This document shows positions 54,061 to 64,000 of a stretch of DNA of 64,000 bases, in pieces. Position 1 is the stretch's first letter, and every line of letters begins with the position of its first letter. Origin of the DNA: Acinetobacter halotolerans (GTDB lineage: Bacteria > Pseudomonadota > Gammaproteobacteria > Pseudomonadales > Moraxellaceae); the NCBI RefSeq assembly GCF_004208515.1, contig NZ_SGIM01000010.1, forward strand, positions 1 through 64,000, written 5' to 3'. Under the pieces are notes generated by a model. It saw only the letters and a program-made list of their open reading frames with translations. It searched no databases and was not told the DNA's origin. Made by a program: the position numbers and the translations under genes.

Positions 54061-54069
54061 AATCCTGCC

Positions 54070-54095
54070 AACCTCTCTTTTCACTGAGGGGTTTT
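54070..54095 (+). terminator. Weak stem-loop between 53626 and the PPTase gene
   Basis: AACCTCTC and GAGGGGTT pair over 8 bp with one G-U wobble, followed by only four T. It may partly end transcription, so that the phosphopantetheinyl transferase is made at a lower level than the synthases. Confidence 0.5.
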
Positions 54096-54108
54096 ATGAG
54101 TAAAGCCA

Positions 54109-54762
54109 ATGACGACTACACGTAAAATCGAAATACATGTTCAGGCATTGGCTCAGCTTGTTGATCGGGATAAAGCTGACTTTGCTGATTTGCGTTCATT
54201 TAACCATTATAAGAAAGGTCAGATTCAAGCTTATCGCAACCAGCTACTCGCAAAAAAGTTAGCCTGCGACATTTCAGGTTTAAGCTTTTCAAAACATGAA
54301 CAGGGCAAACCTTTTTTAAACTCGCACTCGCTGCATTTTAACCATTCGCATAGTCAACAATACTATGCTTTGGTCATGAGCGAGCGAGTAAAAGATATTG
54401 GGATTGATGTCGAAGAGTTGGATCGAAAAGTACGTTTTGATGCTTTGGCGCAACATGCATTCCATCCTGAAGAATATCAAATTTGGCAACAGCAAGCTCG
54501 AGATCAGGAATATTGGTTTAAAGTCTGGACCACAAAAGAAGCGATTTTAAAAGCCTCAGGCCTAGGTATTCGTTTAGATTTAAATAGCTTAAATACGCAA
54601 GTTCATCCATCTAATCATGGTGGAATGTGTACGCATCCATTGATTGGCACTTTCGCCTATCAGAATTTCATCTTAAATCGTGTCGTGGTGACAGTTGCAT
54701 GGCGAGCAGAGCAGTCTTGTCGAGGTTTTCAGTTTCCACAGATCCAAATGATTCAGCATTAA
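54109..54762 (+). CDS. 4'-phosphopantetheinyl transferase, Sfp/AcpT type
   Basis: A 217-residue transferase. The magnesium/CoA motifs are DIGIDVEELDRK near residue 100 and WFKVWTTKEAILKASGLGI near residue 140. It would attach phosphopantetheine to the two carrier proteins. The ATG at 54109 is the only suitable start: the ATG at 54096 runs into a stop after nine codons. It is the last gene of the APE cluster. Confidence 0.87.
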   Translation: MTTTRKIEIHVQALAQLVDRDKADFADLRSFNHYKKGQIQAYRNQLLAKKLACDISGLSFSKHEQGKPFLNSHSLHFNHSHSQQYYALVMSERVKDIGIDVEELDRKVRFDALAQHAFHPEEYQIWQQQARDQEYWFKVWTTKEAILKASGLGIRLDLNSLNTQVHPSNHGGMCTHPLIGTFAYQNFILNRVVVTVAWRAEQSCRGFQFPQIQMIQH

Positions 54763-54814
54763 TTTTTTTTGCAACTTTTAGTTGGCTTTTTCATAGATAT
54801 TCAAATCGCATACC

Positions 54815-54846
54815 CAAAAAAATGCCAGTGATTACACTGGCATTTT
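54815..54846. terminator. Bidirectional terminator between APE cluster and secF
   Basis: AATGCCAGTG and CACTGGCATT form a 10-bp perfect stem around ATTA, with A-runs and T-runs on its two sides. It serves both the APE operon and the converging secF operon. Confidence 0.88.
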
Positions 54847-54872
54847 CTTTGAATCAAGAAGAGTGGTGAGAT

Positions 54873-55841
54873 TTAAGGAATCTCGTCTTCTTCGAATTCA
54901 GGCTTCACTTGTACGATAAAATCTTGACGATCTAGACCACGCCATAATGCGTATGCAGTACCAATATAAATAGATGAATAAGTACCAACAAACACACCGA
55001 CAATCATTGCTGCTGAGAACCAATGTAAGCCCTCACCACCCAAGATAAACATCGCAACCACAACCAATAATAACGTTGCAGAGGTATGGAGAGTTCGACG
55101 CAAGGTTTCGGTTAAGGCAATATCAATGATCTCTTGCGAACTGGTGTGACGGATCTTACGGAAGTTTTCACGAATACGATCCGATACCACGATATTATCG
55201 TTGAGTGAGAAACCAATAATCGCTAACAATGCTGCCAAAACGGTCAAGTCGAATGGCCATTGGAACAATGCAAATGCACCAAGAATGATGACAATATCGT
55301 GGAATAACGACATGACAGCACCCATTGCAAGCTTAAACTCGAAACGAATGGTGACATAGATCAGCATTAGGATCAGTGCAAGTGCAACTGCACCAGTAGA
55401 ACGAACATAGAGTTCATTTCCGACCGCACCACCAACCGCATCTACTTTATGAACGTTAACCGTATTATTCGGTAACTGAACTGCTTTGGTAATGCTGTTG
55501 CTGAGATCTTCAACTTCTAGATCGTCCTGTACTGGCATACGAACAATCAGGTCCGTATTACTACCTAAGGTCTGTACAACAGCATCTTTAAATCCAGCTT
55601 GACTCAATGCTTGGGTAATCTGTGACGGTTGAACGGCTTGTTCATAGTTCAATTCAGCAGACACACCACCCGTAAAGTCCAAACCGAGATTTAGACCTTT
55701 GGTTGCAATAAAGAAAAGACTGGCAATCGTCAGTAAGATCGAGATAATTGCCGCTGGTTTGGCAATCTTCATAAATGGGATGATTTTTAAATCATCTGGA
55801 CGACCGTATTGCTTTGAGTCACGTTGAGTCAGATCTGACAT
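54873..55841 (-). CDS. secF: Protein translocase subunit SecF
   Basis: A 322-residue membrane protein with six membrane segments. GLDFTGGVSAEL in the first periplasmic loop, MLIYVTIRFEFKLAMGAV, and IGFSLNDNIVVSDRIRENFR carry the conserved residues of the SecD/SecF proton pathway. With SecD it uses the proton gradient to pull proteins out of the translocon. It is 10 bp after secD. Confidence 0.97.
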   Translation of the reverse strand: MSDLTQRDSKQYGRPDDLKIIPFMKIAKPAAIISILLTIASLFFIATKGLNLGLDFTGGVSAELNYEQAVQPSQITQALSQAGFKDAVVQTLGSNTDLIVRMPVQDDLEVEDLSNSITKAVQLPNNTVNVHKVDAVGGAVGNELYVRSTGAVALALILMLIYVTIRFEFKLAMGAVMSLFHDIVIILGAFALFQWPFDLTVLAALLAIIGFSLNDNIVVSDRIRENFRKIRHTSSQEIIDIALTETLRRTLHTSATLLLVVVAMFILGGEGLHWFSAAMIVGVFVGTYSSIYIGTAYALWRGLDRQDFIVQVKPEFEEDEIP

Positions 55842-55851
55842 ATCAATCTCC

Positions 55852-57753
55852 TTAAATACTCAACTTGGTCAAATTACGGCGTTTGCCATAAATGAGTTGT
55901 ACGATTGCACGTGTGACTGTAATAGCAGTAAACATCGAACAAATAATACCGATCATCAACGTGACAGCAAAGCCTTTGATCGGACCTGTACCAATTGCAA
56001 ATAAAATAAATGCAACAAGGAAAGTGGTTAAGTTGGAATCAACAATCGTGTTATAAGCGCGATCATAGCCCGCCACAATGGCTTGTTTTGGTGAGGCGCC
56101 CCAGCGTATTTCTTCTCGGATACGTTCACAAATTAGAACGTTTGCATCGACCGCCATACCAATGGTAATGACGATACCTGCAATCCCTGGAAGGGTAAGG
56201 GATGCGCCTAACCATGACATTACAGTCAAAATCATTGCCAAGTTAAACACAAGTGCAAAGTTTGCGATAAAACCAAATAGACGGAAGAAAACCACCATCC
56301 AAATTGCGACTAAGATAAAGCCGATAATGGTCGACTGAACCCCTTTCTCAATATTCTCTTTACCGAGACTAGGACCAACTACACGCTCTTCAACGAAATA
56401 CATCGGTGCTGCTAAAGCACCTGCACGGAGCATAAGCGCAAGTTCAGCCGCTTCTTGTGGTGAATCTAAGCCCGTAATACGGAATTGTGAACCTAGAACA
56501 GCTTGAACCGTTGCTGCATTGATGACCACAGATTCGGTATATGGCGTGCGCACCTCAGTTTGTGCACCTGTTTCAGGATCGGTGACATAGCTGATTCGTT
56601 GTTTATTTTCGATAAACAAAACTGCCATGCGTTTACCAACAGCATTGCGTGTGCCGTCAGCCATCAGTTTGCCGCCAGCGCTATCCAAGGTAATATTTAC
56701 TTCTGCGCCGCCTGAATCTTGGCTAAAGCCTGAGCTTGCATTTTGAACGCGTTCACCAGTCAAAATACGGCTACGATTGAGCAGTAATTGACGACCACTA
56801 TCCAAAGATTCAAAAGCAAAGACTTCTGTTCCAGGAGGAACGGGTTGTCCATTATATTGACGTGTGTACGGATCAATATATTGATCATTGCTATCGGCAA
56901 CTAAGCGGAATTCTAAGTTCGCTGTGCGACCTAAAACACGTTTTGCTTCAGCAGTGTCTTGTATTCCCGGTAACTCCACGACAATACGGTTACTGCCTTG
57001 GGTTTGTACCAATGCCTCAGCAACACCCAATTCATTAATACGGTTACGTAAGGTTGTTAAGTTTTGATTGACGGCGTAGGACTGAATTTCTTGACGACGT
57101 GTATCGGTATAATTCAGTCTCAGGCTTGCACCTGTCGTCGCTGCAATTGCTTGCTGATTAAACTCATTTCCGTTACGGCGTAAGAAATCGGCCGCTGCGT
57201 CGCGGTCTGCATTATCTGCAAATTGGACGGTAATGGTATTGTTACTTAAAGCGAGGTTATTGAATTTAATTTTATTGTCACGAAATTGACGACGCAAATC
57301 AGTCGCAGATGTTTCCATACGCTGACTAATCGCTTTATCCATGTCGACTTCGAGCAAGAAATGTACACCACCACGTAAGTCTAAGCCGAGTTTCATCGGT
57401 TTAGCCCCAATCTTTTGCAACCATTCTGGTGTTGTTGGCGCAAGATTGAGCGCAATCACGTAGTCTTCGCCTAAATCACGGCTCAGAATCGCTTTCGCCT
57501 TCAGTTGTTCTTCTGATGAGTCTAAACGTAATAAAGCTGCATTATTAGAGAAACTATTATCGTGACTGCTAATATTGGCAGTTTTTAAAATCTGCTCAGC
57601 TTTTTGCACGACACTCTGATCAATCTGAGTACCTGCTTTTGCGCCCGAAATTTGGACAGCAGGCTCATCAGGGTACAGACTTGGAAGTGCATATAACGTA
57701 CTGATCACAAATACCACGATGATCAGTAAATATTTCCATGCAGGGTAACGCAT
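55852..57753 (-). CDS. secD: Protein translocase subunit SecD
   Basis: A 633-residue SecD. After one N-terminal membrane segment a large periplasmic domain contains LGLDLRGGVHFLLEVDMD and NELGVAEALVQTQGSNRIVVELPG; the C-terminal half has five membrane segments with ITIGMAVDANVLICERIREE. It pairs with SecF. Confidence 0.97.
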   Translation of the reverse strand: MRYPAWKYLLIIVVFVISTLYALPSLYPDEPAVQISGAKAGTQIDQSVVQKAEQILKTANISSHDNSFSNNAALLRLDSSEEQLKAKAILSRDLGEDYVIALNLAPTTPEWLQKIGAKPMKLGLDLRGGVHFLLEVDMDKAISQRMETSATDLRRQFRDNKIKFNNLALSNNTITVQFADNADRDAAADFLRRNGNEFNQQAIAATTGASLRLNYTDTRRQEIQSYAVNQNLTTLRNRINELGVAEALVQTQGSNRIVVELPGIQDTAEAKRVLGRTANLEFRLVADSNDQYIDPYTRQYNGQPVPPGTEVFAFESLDSGRQLLLNRSRILTGERVQNASSGFSQDSGGAEVNITLDSAGGKLMADGTRNAVGKRMAVLFIENKQRISYVTDPETGAQTEVRTPYTESVVINAATVQAVLGSQFRITGLDSPQEAAELALMLRAGALAAPMYFVEERVVGPSLGKENIEKGVQSTIIGFILVAIWMVVFFRLFGFIANFALVFNLAMILTVMSWLGASLTLPGIAGIVITIGMAVDANVLICERIREEIRWGASPKQAIVAGYDRAYNTIVDSNLTTFLVAFILFAIGTGPIKGFAVTLMIGIICSMFTAITVTRAIVQLIYGKRRNLTKLSI

Positions 57754-57804
57754 TCGCTTTCTTCTTAAATGAAAAAGTCGTGCTGAGGCACGACTATTTT
57801 ATGA

Positions 57805-58134
57805 TTAAAGGTTATTGAGTGTGCCTTCAGGTAACACTGAAATAACACTTGCACGTTGAATTTTAACTTCTACACCACGGCTCAGTTCAACAGTTGCAAA
57901 GTCACCATCTAAGCGAATGATTTTGCCCATTAAGCCGCCAGCAAATACGATTTCACTACCCACACCAAGACTATCAACCAAACTACGATGCTCTTTGGCA
58001 CGTTTTGCTTGAGGACGCCAGATTAAGAAATAAAAGATCGCAACAAATACAGCGATCATCAATATGTTAGCCATTAAGCTTGGTCCTTGTTGAGCAGCCT
58101 CAGCAGCGTGGGCAGTAGAAATGAAAAAGCTCAT
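57805..58134 (-). CDS. yajC: Preprotein translocase subunit YajC
   Basis: A 109-residue protein with one membrane segment (LMANILMIAVFVAIFYFLIWR) and the YajC cytoplasmic core RPQAKRAKEHRSLVDSLGVG and GKIIRLDGDFATVEL. It associates with SecDF. It lies in the standard tgt-yajC-secD-secF order. Confidence 0.96.
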   Translation of the reverse strand: MSFFISTAHAAEAAQQGPSLMANILMIAVFVAIFYFLIWRPQAKRAKEHRSLVDSLGVGSEIVFAGGLMGKIIRLDGDFATVELSRGVEVKIQRASVISVLPEGTLNNL

Positions 58135-58234
58135 TTTGATTTCCTAAAGTTTAAAAAGGTCAAAAAATTGACAATAAGTTCCAATTCGTTTTGCAATGTA
58201 CCTTGTCTTGGCTTTGCGTGCAAATCCAGATGAA

Positions 58235-59392
<1,158 letters not shown>

Positions 59393-59490
59393 TTAAGGGA
59401 GTACTAGGAGGCGAAAAAACAGTTCGCTGATCAAAAACGGCTATTTTCCTTGATTATGGCGCGCAGTTCTACTACTAAATGTAGCTGGCG

Positions 59491-60066
59491 TTAAAAATTC
59501 GGTTTATAGTCAAAATTACGATCAATCACGGGATCACGGAAAGGGCGAATCGCTTTCTTTGATAAAGTGATGGTATTGACCAAATTGTTTGGAAAAACTT
59601 GAATGTGATTATTAAACAATTCGACATTGCGGTTAAAGATGGTAATCGCTGCACCGACATTTTCATTCAGTTCTTGAATATCATCCATCATCTTGCTGTA
59701 TAGCGTATCTGCCTTCAGCTCTGGGTAATTTTCAACCACAACATTTAAACTACGCATCAAATCGCTATTTAATTTTTCGATGTGCTGTAACTTGGCAATA
59801 TCGGTATCATTAATATTGAGATTCATAATCTGCTGACGTAAAGCAGTCACTTGCTCTAAGGTCGATTTCTCAAAGACCGTATATTTACTTAGCGTATCTT
59901 CGAGCGCTTCCAGTGTTTTGACTTTTTGGCGCTCAAAATTGGCAACTTCTGCCCAAGCACGTTTGGTGGCATTGAAATACCGCACGATCGTATTGCGGAT
60001 ATGAATCCCCCAAACGATGAGTACAACAAAAATCCCCAAGAAAATGAGTAAACCTGTCATTGCCAT
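59491..60066 (-). CDS. LemA family protein
   Basis: A 191-residue LemA protein: a short start and one membrane segment (LLIFLGIFVVLIVWGIHIR) followed by a long helical cytoplasmic or periplasmic domain with NATKRAWAEVANFERQKVKTLEAL and YPELKADTLYSKMMDDIQELN, ending NTITLSKKAIRPFRDP. LemA proteins have no settled function but often stand next to DUF3137 proteins, as here. Confidence 0.88.
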   Translation of the reverse strand: MAMTGLLIFLGIFVVLIVWGIHIRNTIVRYFNATKRAWAEVANFERQKVKTLEALEDTLSKYTVFEKSTLEQVTALRQQIMNLNINDTDIAKLQHIEKLNSDLMRSLNVVVENYPELKADTLYSKMMDDIQELNENVGAAITIFNRNVELFNNHIQVFPNNLVNTITLSKKAIRPFRDPVIDRNFDYKPNF

Positions 60067-60149
60067 TCCCCTTTATTATTTACCGAGTATAACTTTTATC
60101 GTTCCTCATCCCTTATGCCGTTTTAGTGGTGGATCAGGGCTAGGATGAG

Positions 60150-61190
60150 TTATTTAATTAAATTGAGCATCAATTCTTGAAATCTTTGATATTGAGGCAT
60201 GGTCATGGTACGAAGATGCCCACGTAGTGCTGGAATATCATTGATTTGATCGCGCTTACTCGTTGTTTGTAATAGGTTTTGTTCACCAACATAACAAAGA
60301 ATTTGCTCTTGATGATGATAGATTAAATCGCCTTTAAAATGTTGAAAAAAATCATGTAATTTTAAGGTCATGCTTGGGCTAATGCTTTTAGCGAGTTCAT
60401 GTTGGCTTCGCCCAAAAATTTTAAGATTACGATTGACTGAAATATCACTACTTTCCCACGCATGAGCATACGGTTCAAAAAAACGAGAGCGTTGGTTACT
60501 GACTGCAATCCCTAAAGCAGGCATTTGAAAAATAAATGCGCCCCATAAGTCTTTATGTATTTCTTTACTGATCTGTTGATTCTTATCACCATTGCTGAGA
60601 ATGGGCAGTTCGCTGACATAATGATATTGGAAGATCAACACCTGATGTTCAGTGACACCATCATGCCATGTCGTGGAGGCGTATTGCGTAATGTCATTAG
60701 ATTCCGTGCCCCGATGAAACAATGGAAAAAATTGTTTCAGTCGACTGATCACCAGTGTTGGCTGCGCCTGAATTGGGAGATAAGCAGGGAGTTGTTGGAA
60801 GTTTAAATGATAACGTAGGGTCATCAAGCGCTGTTCTAGATATTCTGTTACTTGTATCAAGGGCTGTTTCGGTTCATAAAGCAAATAGGCTAAAAATCCA
60901 GAAAGAAATGCGCCTAAAAAGCTCCAAATAAATTGAATGTGCGGATGAATAAAATAGCCGAAGACCAAACAGCATGCACTGATAATCGCAAGGAGTAGGG
61001 GCAGTATATTAAAGAAATGCAAGCTATGCGCTTCACCCCAAGGATGTAGTTTATCGAGCAGTTCTTGATCGGTTGTTGATTTATTTCCAATATCCCAAAG
61101 CCGAGCAATATTGCGAAAAACTTGAGCGTTTTTTTTACGTCTTATATGGAATGCTTGTTGTACAGTGTCGATCGGCATGGCGATGATCAA
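60150..61190 (-). CDS. DUF3137-like membrane protein, paralogue 1
   Basis: A 346-residue protein. Two hydrophobic segments lie near residues 60-80 and 85-105 (LLLAIISACCLVFGYFI and FIWSFLGAFLSGFLAYLLY), followed by a soluble domain of about 230 residues with QVLIFQYHYVSELPIL and AWESSDISVNRNLKIFG. Next to a lemA gene, the layout fits DUF3137. It shares the same domain order and short motifs (WESSDI/EWKSSDI; FKGDLIYHH/YGDFYVHP) with the next gene, so the two are paralogues. Function unknown. Confidence 0.7.
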   Translation of the reverse strand: MIIAMPIDTVQQAFHIRRKKNAQVFRNIARLWDIGNKSTTDQELLDKLHPWGEAHSLHFFNILPLLLAIISACCLVFGYFIHPHIQFIWSFLGAFLSGFLAYLLYEPKQPLIQVTEYLEQRLMTLRYHLNFQQLPAYLPIQAQPTLVISRLKQFFPLFHRGTESNDITQYASTTWHDGVTEHQVLIFQYHYVSELPILSNGDKNQQISKEIHKDLWGAFIFQMPALGIAVSNQRSRFFEPYAHAWESSDISVNRNLKIFGRSQHELAKSISPSMTLKLHDFFQHFKGDLIYHHQEQILCYVGEQNLLQTTSKRDQINDIPALRGHLRTMTMPQYQRFQELMLNLIK

Positions 61191-61283
61191 TTCATTATAT
61201 TAGATTGATGAGGTATAGATTATGCTTTAAATTTCAGAAACTAAGAAGTGCCTTGTGGGCTATTTTAATCAGTATAGATGGAA

Positions 61284-62270
61284 TTAGAGAGTCTTGAGCA
61301 AACTGGTGAGTGCTTCTTGTAAACGTTGAAGTTTTGGCATTTTAAGTTGTTCGAGTGTTTCAGCAAGTTTATTAACCGTGATTGCCTGAAATAAATAATT
61401 ATTCTCCGCTAAAGGGGATTCATTGAATAGCCAGCACATCACACTAGTTTGTGGGTGTACATAAAAATCTCCATAAAAAGTCTGCATCATTTTATCCAAT
61501 GACAATACTCTTTCTGGCGTTAAAAACTTAACAAGCTCATATTCATTTACGCCAGTTTGCTGATGCTTTTTATTAAAGAGAATATCACTAGATTTCCACT
61601 CTATACCTAGATGACATTGATGTTTATAGTGAGCTGAGATGCTGATGCCTTTGAATGGAAAATTCTCCATCAGTACGCCCCACAGATCACAATGGGTCGT
61701 TTCATAGAATTCTTTGCCTTGATCATCGGTTATTCTTGTTTGATAGGTATAGTGATAGTTAAAAACAGAATAATGATATGTTTTTTGCTTAATCACTAAT
61801 TGTCCATCTAGCAATATTTTAACAGTATTTTCTGTATCACCTAATTGAAATAAAGGATGATCTCGTAAAGTAGGATTTACGGGGATGTCATCATGATGAA
61901 ACTTAACCTGATAGGTCTGTTCCAGAACATAGATTCTTAATTGTTCTTTTAGGCTGTCTAATTCAGTTGTCGGAATACGATAACGCACACCAATACTAAA
62001 CAGAACAACACAAACAATTAGATAGTAGGCCGAGAACAAAAGGCCTGCCAATAAAAAAATCAGACTCAGCGTGCACATTGTCCAGTATAGGTAATTCTTG
62101 ATATACAGGTTTTGCTCGCCATCCCAGTGTTTTAAGGTATTAATTAAAAGTTCTGGTGAGGGTTGTTTCTCTAGCAATTGGCGAATGGCCTCAATATTTT
62201 TTAAGGTCGACTGATTATGAGTAGATTGATTTTGAAAAGTTTTTTTAATTTTATTGGATATGAATGGCAT
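61284..62270 (-). CDS. DUF3137-like membrane protein, paralogue 2
   Basis: A 328-residue protein with a basic start, two close hydrophobic segments near residues 60-95 (YLYWTMCTLSLIFLLAGLLF and AYYLIVCVVLFSIGV) and a soluble domain containing YHYSVFNYHYTYQT and GIEWKSSDILFNKK. It is the paralogue of the 60150 gene, sharing order and motifs but clearly diverged, and somewhat more AT-rich. A 93-bp gap separates them, so separate promoters are possible. Confidence 0.68.
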   Translation of the reverse strand: MPFISNKIKKTFQNQSTHNQSTLKNIEAIRQLLEKQPSPELLINTLKHWDGEQNLYIKNYLYWTMCTLSLIFLLAGLLFSAYYLIVCVVLFSIGVRYRIPTTELDSLKEQLRIYVLEQTYQVKFHHDDIPVNPTLRDHPLFQLGDTENTVKILLDGQLVIKQKTYHYSVFNYHYTYQTRITDDQGKEFYETTHCDLWGVLMENFPFKGISISAHYKHQCHLGIEWKSSDILFNKKHQQTGVNEYELVKFLTPERVLSLDKMMQTFYGDFYVHPQTSVMCWLFNESPLAENNYLFQAITVNKLAETLEQLKMPKLQRLQEALTSLLKTL

Positions 62271-62332
62271 AGTTTTTTAGATAATCATTCTGAAAAAATA
62301 GGCTAAACCATGATTTAGCCTATGAGTGATAT

Positions 62333-63367
62333 TTATGCGAGTTGATCAATCAACATCGCATCGCCATAGCTAAAGAAGCGATAGCGTTGTTCAACGGCAT
62401 GCTGATATGCCGCCAAAATATTATTCCGATTTGATAGGGCGGAAACAAGCATCAATAGCGTGGACTCAGGTAAATGGAAATTAGTAATCAAACGATCCAC
62501 CATGCAGAACTGATAACCTGGGTAGATAAAGATTTGAGTGTCACCTGTCCACGCTGCAATTTTACCACCATTTGCTTGCGCTGCACTTTCTAAGGCACGT
62601 GTCGCAGTTGTGCCAACGGAAATCACTTTATTGCCTCGTGCTTTGGTTGCTAAAATTAAATCAATCGTCGCTTGCGGTACATCACACCATTCACTGTGCA
62701 TAATATGGTTACTAATGTCTGTGGTGCGAACTGGCATGAAGGTTCCCGCACCAACATGCAAAGTGACAAAAGTTTTTTGAATGCCTTTTGCTGCCAATTT
62801 TGCTAACAAATCTTGGTCGAAATGTAAGCTTGCAGTCGGAGCAGCTACACTGGCGATTTTTTCAGGATCATGAAAAACCGTTTGATAACGTTCAGTATCA
62901 ATCTCTTCAGCTTCACGATTGAAATAAGGTGGAATCGGTAACTGACCGTATTGATCCAACACCGACAAAATTGGCTGTGAAAATTTCACCACAAATAGAT
63001 TTTCGTGGCGACCTTGTACGGTCACAGGAACTGCATCTTCACCAATATACAGTTCTGCGCCTGCTTTAGGTGAGTTGCTCGATTTGATATGGCAATGTGC
63101 TGTATGCGTATCCAACATACGTTCAACCAAAACTTCGATAGCACCGCCAGTGGCACGTTTTCCTTTTAATCGTGCTTTCATGACTTTAGTGTCATTCAGA
63201 ACCAGTAAATCACCATCTTCCAATAAATCTAAAATATCGGTAAAAGCATGGTCGTGATATTGACCTTGTGCATCGATATGCAATAAGCGTGATGCGCTAC
63301 GGCTTTCTAATGGGTAGCGAGCGATAAGTTCATCTGGAAGATCAAAAGAAAAGTCGGAGAGTTGCAT
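62333..63367 (-). CDS. queA: tRNA preQ1(34) S-adenosylmethionine ribosyltransferase-isomerase
   Basis: A 344-residue QueA. The start at 63367 gives [21 protein letters not shown]; a frame extension to 63385 adds six unconserved residues. Motifs include [27 protein letters not shown] and [16 protein letters not shown]. It makes epoxyqueuosine from preQ1 in tRNA. Functional partner of tgt. Confidence 0.96.
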   Translation of the reverse strand: MQLSDFSFDLPDELIARYPLESRSASRLLHIDAQGQYHDHAFTDILDLLEDGDLLVLNDTKVMKARLKGKRATGGAIEVLVERMLDTHTAHCHIKSSNSPKAGAELYIGEDAVPVTVQGRHENLFVVKFSQPILSVLDQYGQLPIPPYFNREAEEIDTERYQTVFHDPEKIASVAAPTASLHFDQDLLAKLAAKGIQKTFVTLHVGAGTFMPVRTTDISNHIMHSEWCDVPQATIDLILATKARGNKVISVGTTATRALESAAQANGGKIAAWTGDTQIFIYPGYQFCMVDRLITNFHLPESTLLMLVSALSNRNNILAAYQHAVEQRYRFFSYGDAMLIDQLA

Positions 63368-63547
63368 ACATCTAAAACATTGCAAAAAATTGGGCGTAGT
63401 ATAGTCTTTTTTGTGTTTTTTCGCTGAGCTTGATGTTTATAGCTAAAAAAATATCTGAATGATTTAAAAGTGAGCAATAAGTGATGGATGGGGTTTGACA
63501 ATAAAATCAAACAGGTTATGATACGCAACACAAAGCATCGCACTCTT

Positions 63548-63634
63548 CCCGAGGTGGTGAAATTGGTAGACGCGGCGGACTCAAAATCCGCTGTCAGAGA
63601 TGACGTGTCGGTTCGAGTCCGACCCTCGGGACCA
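63548..63634 (+). tRNA. tRNA-Leu (anticodon CAA)
   Basis: A complete cloverleaf: acceptor stem CCCGAGG pairs with CCTCGGG, then discriminator A and encoded CCA. The D-arm is TGGTGAAATTGGTAGAC, the anticodon stem-loop GCGGA-CTCAAAA-TCCGC gives CAA, a long variable arm (CTGTCAGAGATGACG region) marks it as class II, and the T-arm has GGTTCGAGTCC. It reads UUG codons. Confidence 0.96.
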
Positions 63635-63645
63635 AGATTCAAAGA

Positions 63646-63679
63646 CCCCAAGCTGGTATTAAAGGCTTGGGGTTTTTTT
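63646..63679 (+). terminator. Terminator after tRNA-Leu
   Basis: CCCCAAGC and GCTTGGGG form an 8-bp perfect stem with an 11-nt loop, followed by seven T. It lies 11 bp after the tRNA CCA end. Confidence 0.9.
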
Positions 63680-63908
63680 GTGGCGATTAAAAATGTTAGT
63701 CTAAGAAGCTTGTTTAATTTTTACTCTAGTTTAGGTCATGGTTACTTTATAGCCATAGGCGTAAATTTTTTGAAGAATAATCAGGATCTGTTGTCATTTT
63801 AATCGTTCATTATGTTATGCCTCGTACTGTTTAGGATTGCTTAAGTCTAAAACCCTTGAGTCGTCAGTATTTGTGTAATGTCAGCAGATCCTATGAAAAG
63901 GATAAATA

Positions 63909-64000
63909 ATGAAGCCGTATCAAAGAGCTGCACTTGCTTTGGCAGTACTAAAGCTAGAAACCAATAACACAAAACGCAATATCTATGATTATACTCAGTC
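63909..64000 (+). CDS. Start of an unknown small protein (cut by window edge)
   Basis: An ATG at 63909 with AAGGAT seven bases before it opens MKPYQRAALALAVLKLETNN and continues to the window end without a stop. It looks like a genuine gene start because of the ribosome site, but only 30 residues are visible and no family is recognised. Confidence 0.5.
   Translation, partial: MKPYQRAALALAVLKLETNNTKRNIYDYTQ

Noticed and set aside
63488-63802. A 104-codon open frame across the tRNA region
   Set aside because: It runs through the tRNA-Leu gene and its terminator, so it is a chance frame.

Overview
The window looks like a chromosomal segment of an Acinetobacter species (Moraxellaceae, Gammaproteobacteria). 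This rests on the AT-rich base composition, the protein sequences, and familiar gene blocks: rplM-rpsI-sspA-sspB, rlmN-pilF-rodZ-ispG-hisS-yfgM-bamB-der, and queA...tgt-yajC-secD-secF. No phage, insertion sequence, CRISPR array or rRNA was seen. One tRNA (Leu, anticodon CAA) lies near the right end.

Layout. (1) 1-1109: a terminator and two small conserved proteins (DUF2007, DUF4256). (2) 1186-12692: an acyclic-terpene utilisation (atu) region. A TetR regulator (AtuR-like) diverges from atuABCDEF, which encodes a geranyl-CoA-carboxylase-type pathway. The same 16-bp near-palindrome stands before atuA and before a separate acyl-CoA dehydrogenase at 1277, which suggests one regulon. A broken lipoprotein gene and a secreted RraB-like protein lie between. 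(3) 12683-15566: an unknown gene, a lipase-chaperone-like protein and a secreted sphingomyelinase-type phosphodiesterase, all on the minus strand. (4) 15947-18419: two Roadblock/LC7 proteins, an MglA/Arf-like small GTPase and an unknown protein, resembling a polarity switch module. (5) 18792-21573: sspB, sspA, rpsI and rplM with a leader hairpin. (6) 21790-25209: a DUF4124 protein, pdxA, rsmA and apaH. (7) 25274-27225: a tandem PhoB-type box before a glycosyltransferase and a PAP2 phosphatase, a likely phosphate-starvation lipid-remodelling operon. (8) 27309-36930: housekeeping genes iscX, ndk, rlmN, pilF, rodZ, ispG, hisS, yfgM, bamB and der.

(9) 37061-54846: a complete aryl polyene (APE) pigment cluster of about 17 kb on the plus strand. 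It has two carrier proteins, a ketosynthase/chain-length-factor pair, a second ketosynthase, a ketoreductase, two dehydratases (one fused to the acyl-activating ligase), an aromatic ammonia-lyase for the starter, acyltransferases, a GT2 glycosyltransferase, a thioesterase, LolA- and MMPL-type export parts, a DUF3261 lipoprotein, a flavoprotein carrying the motifs of flavin-dependent halogenases, and a phosphopantetheinyl transferase. Genes overlap or nearly touch, so most are probably one transcript from the promoter at 37061-37089.

(10) 54873-63367, minus strand: secF, secD, yajC, tgt, then a lemA gene with two paralogous membrane proteins, then queA. (11) 63548-64000: tRNA-Leu, its terminator and the start of one more gene.

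The most interesting items are the APE cluster with its halogenase-like enzyme, the phased Pho-box array, the shared atu operators, the GTPase/Roadblock module, the sphingomyelinase with a chaperone-like partner, and a palindromic repeat that has lengthened the 5' end of the LolA-like gene. All functional calls come from reading motifs and gene order by eye; no database search was run.
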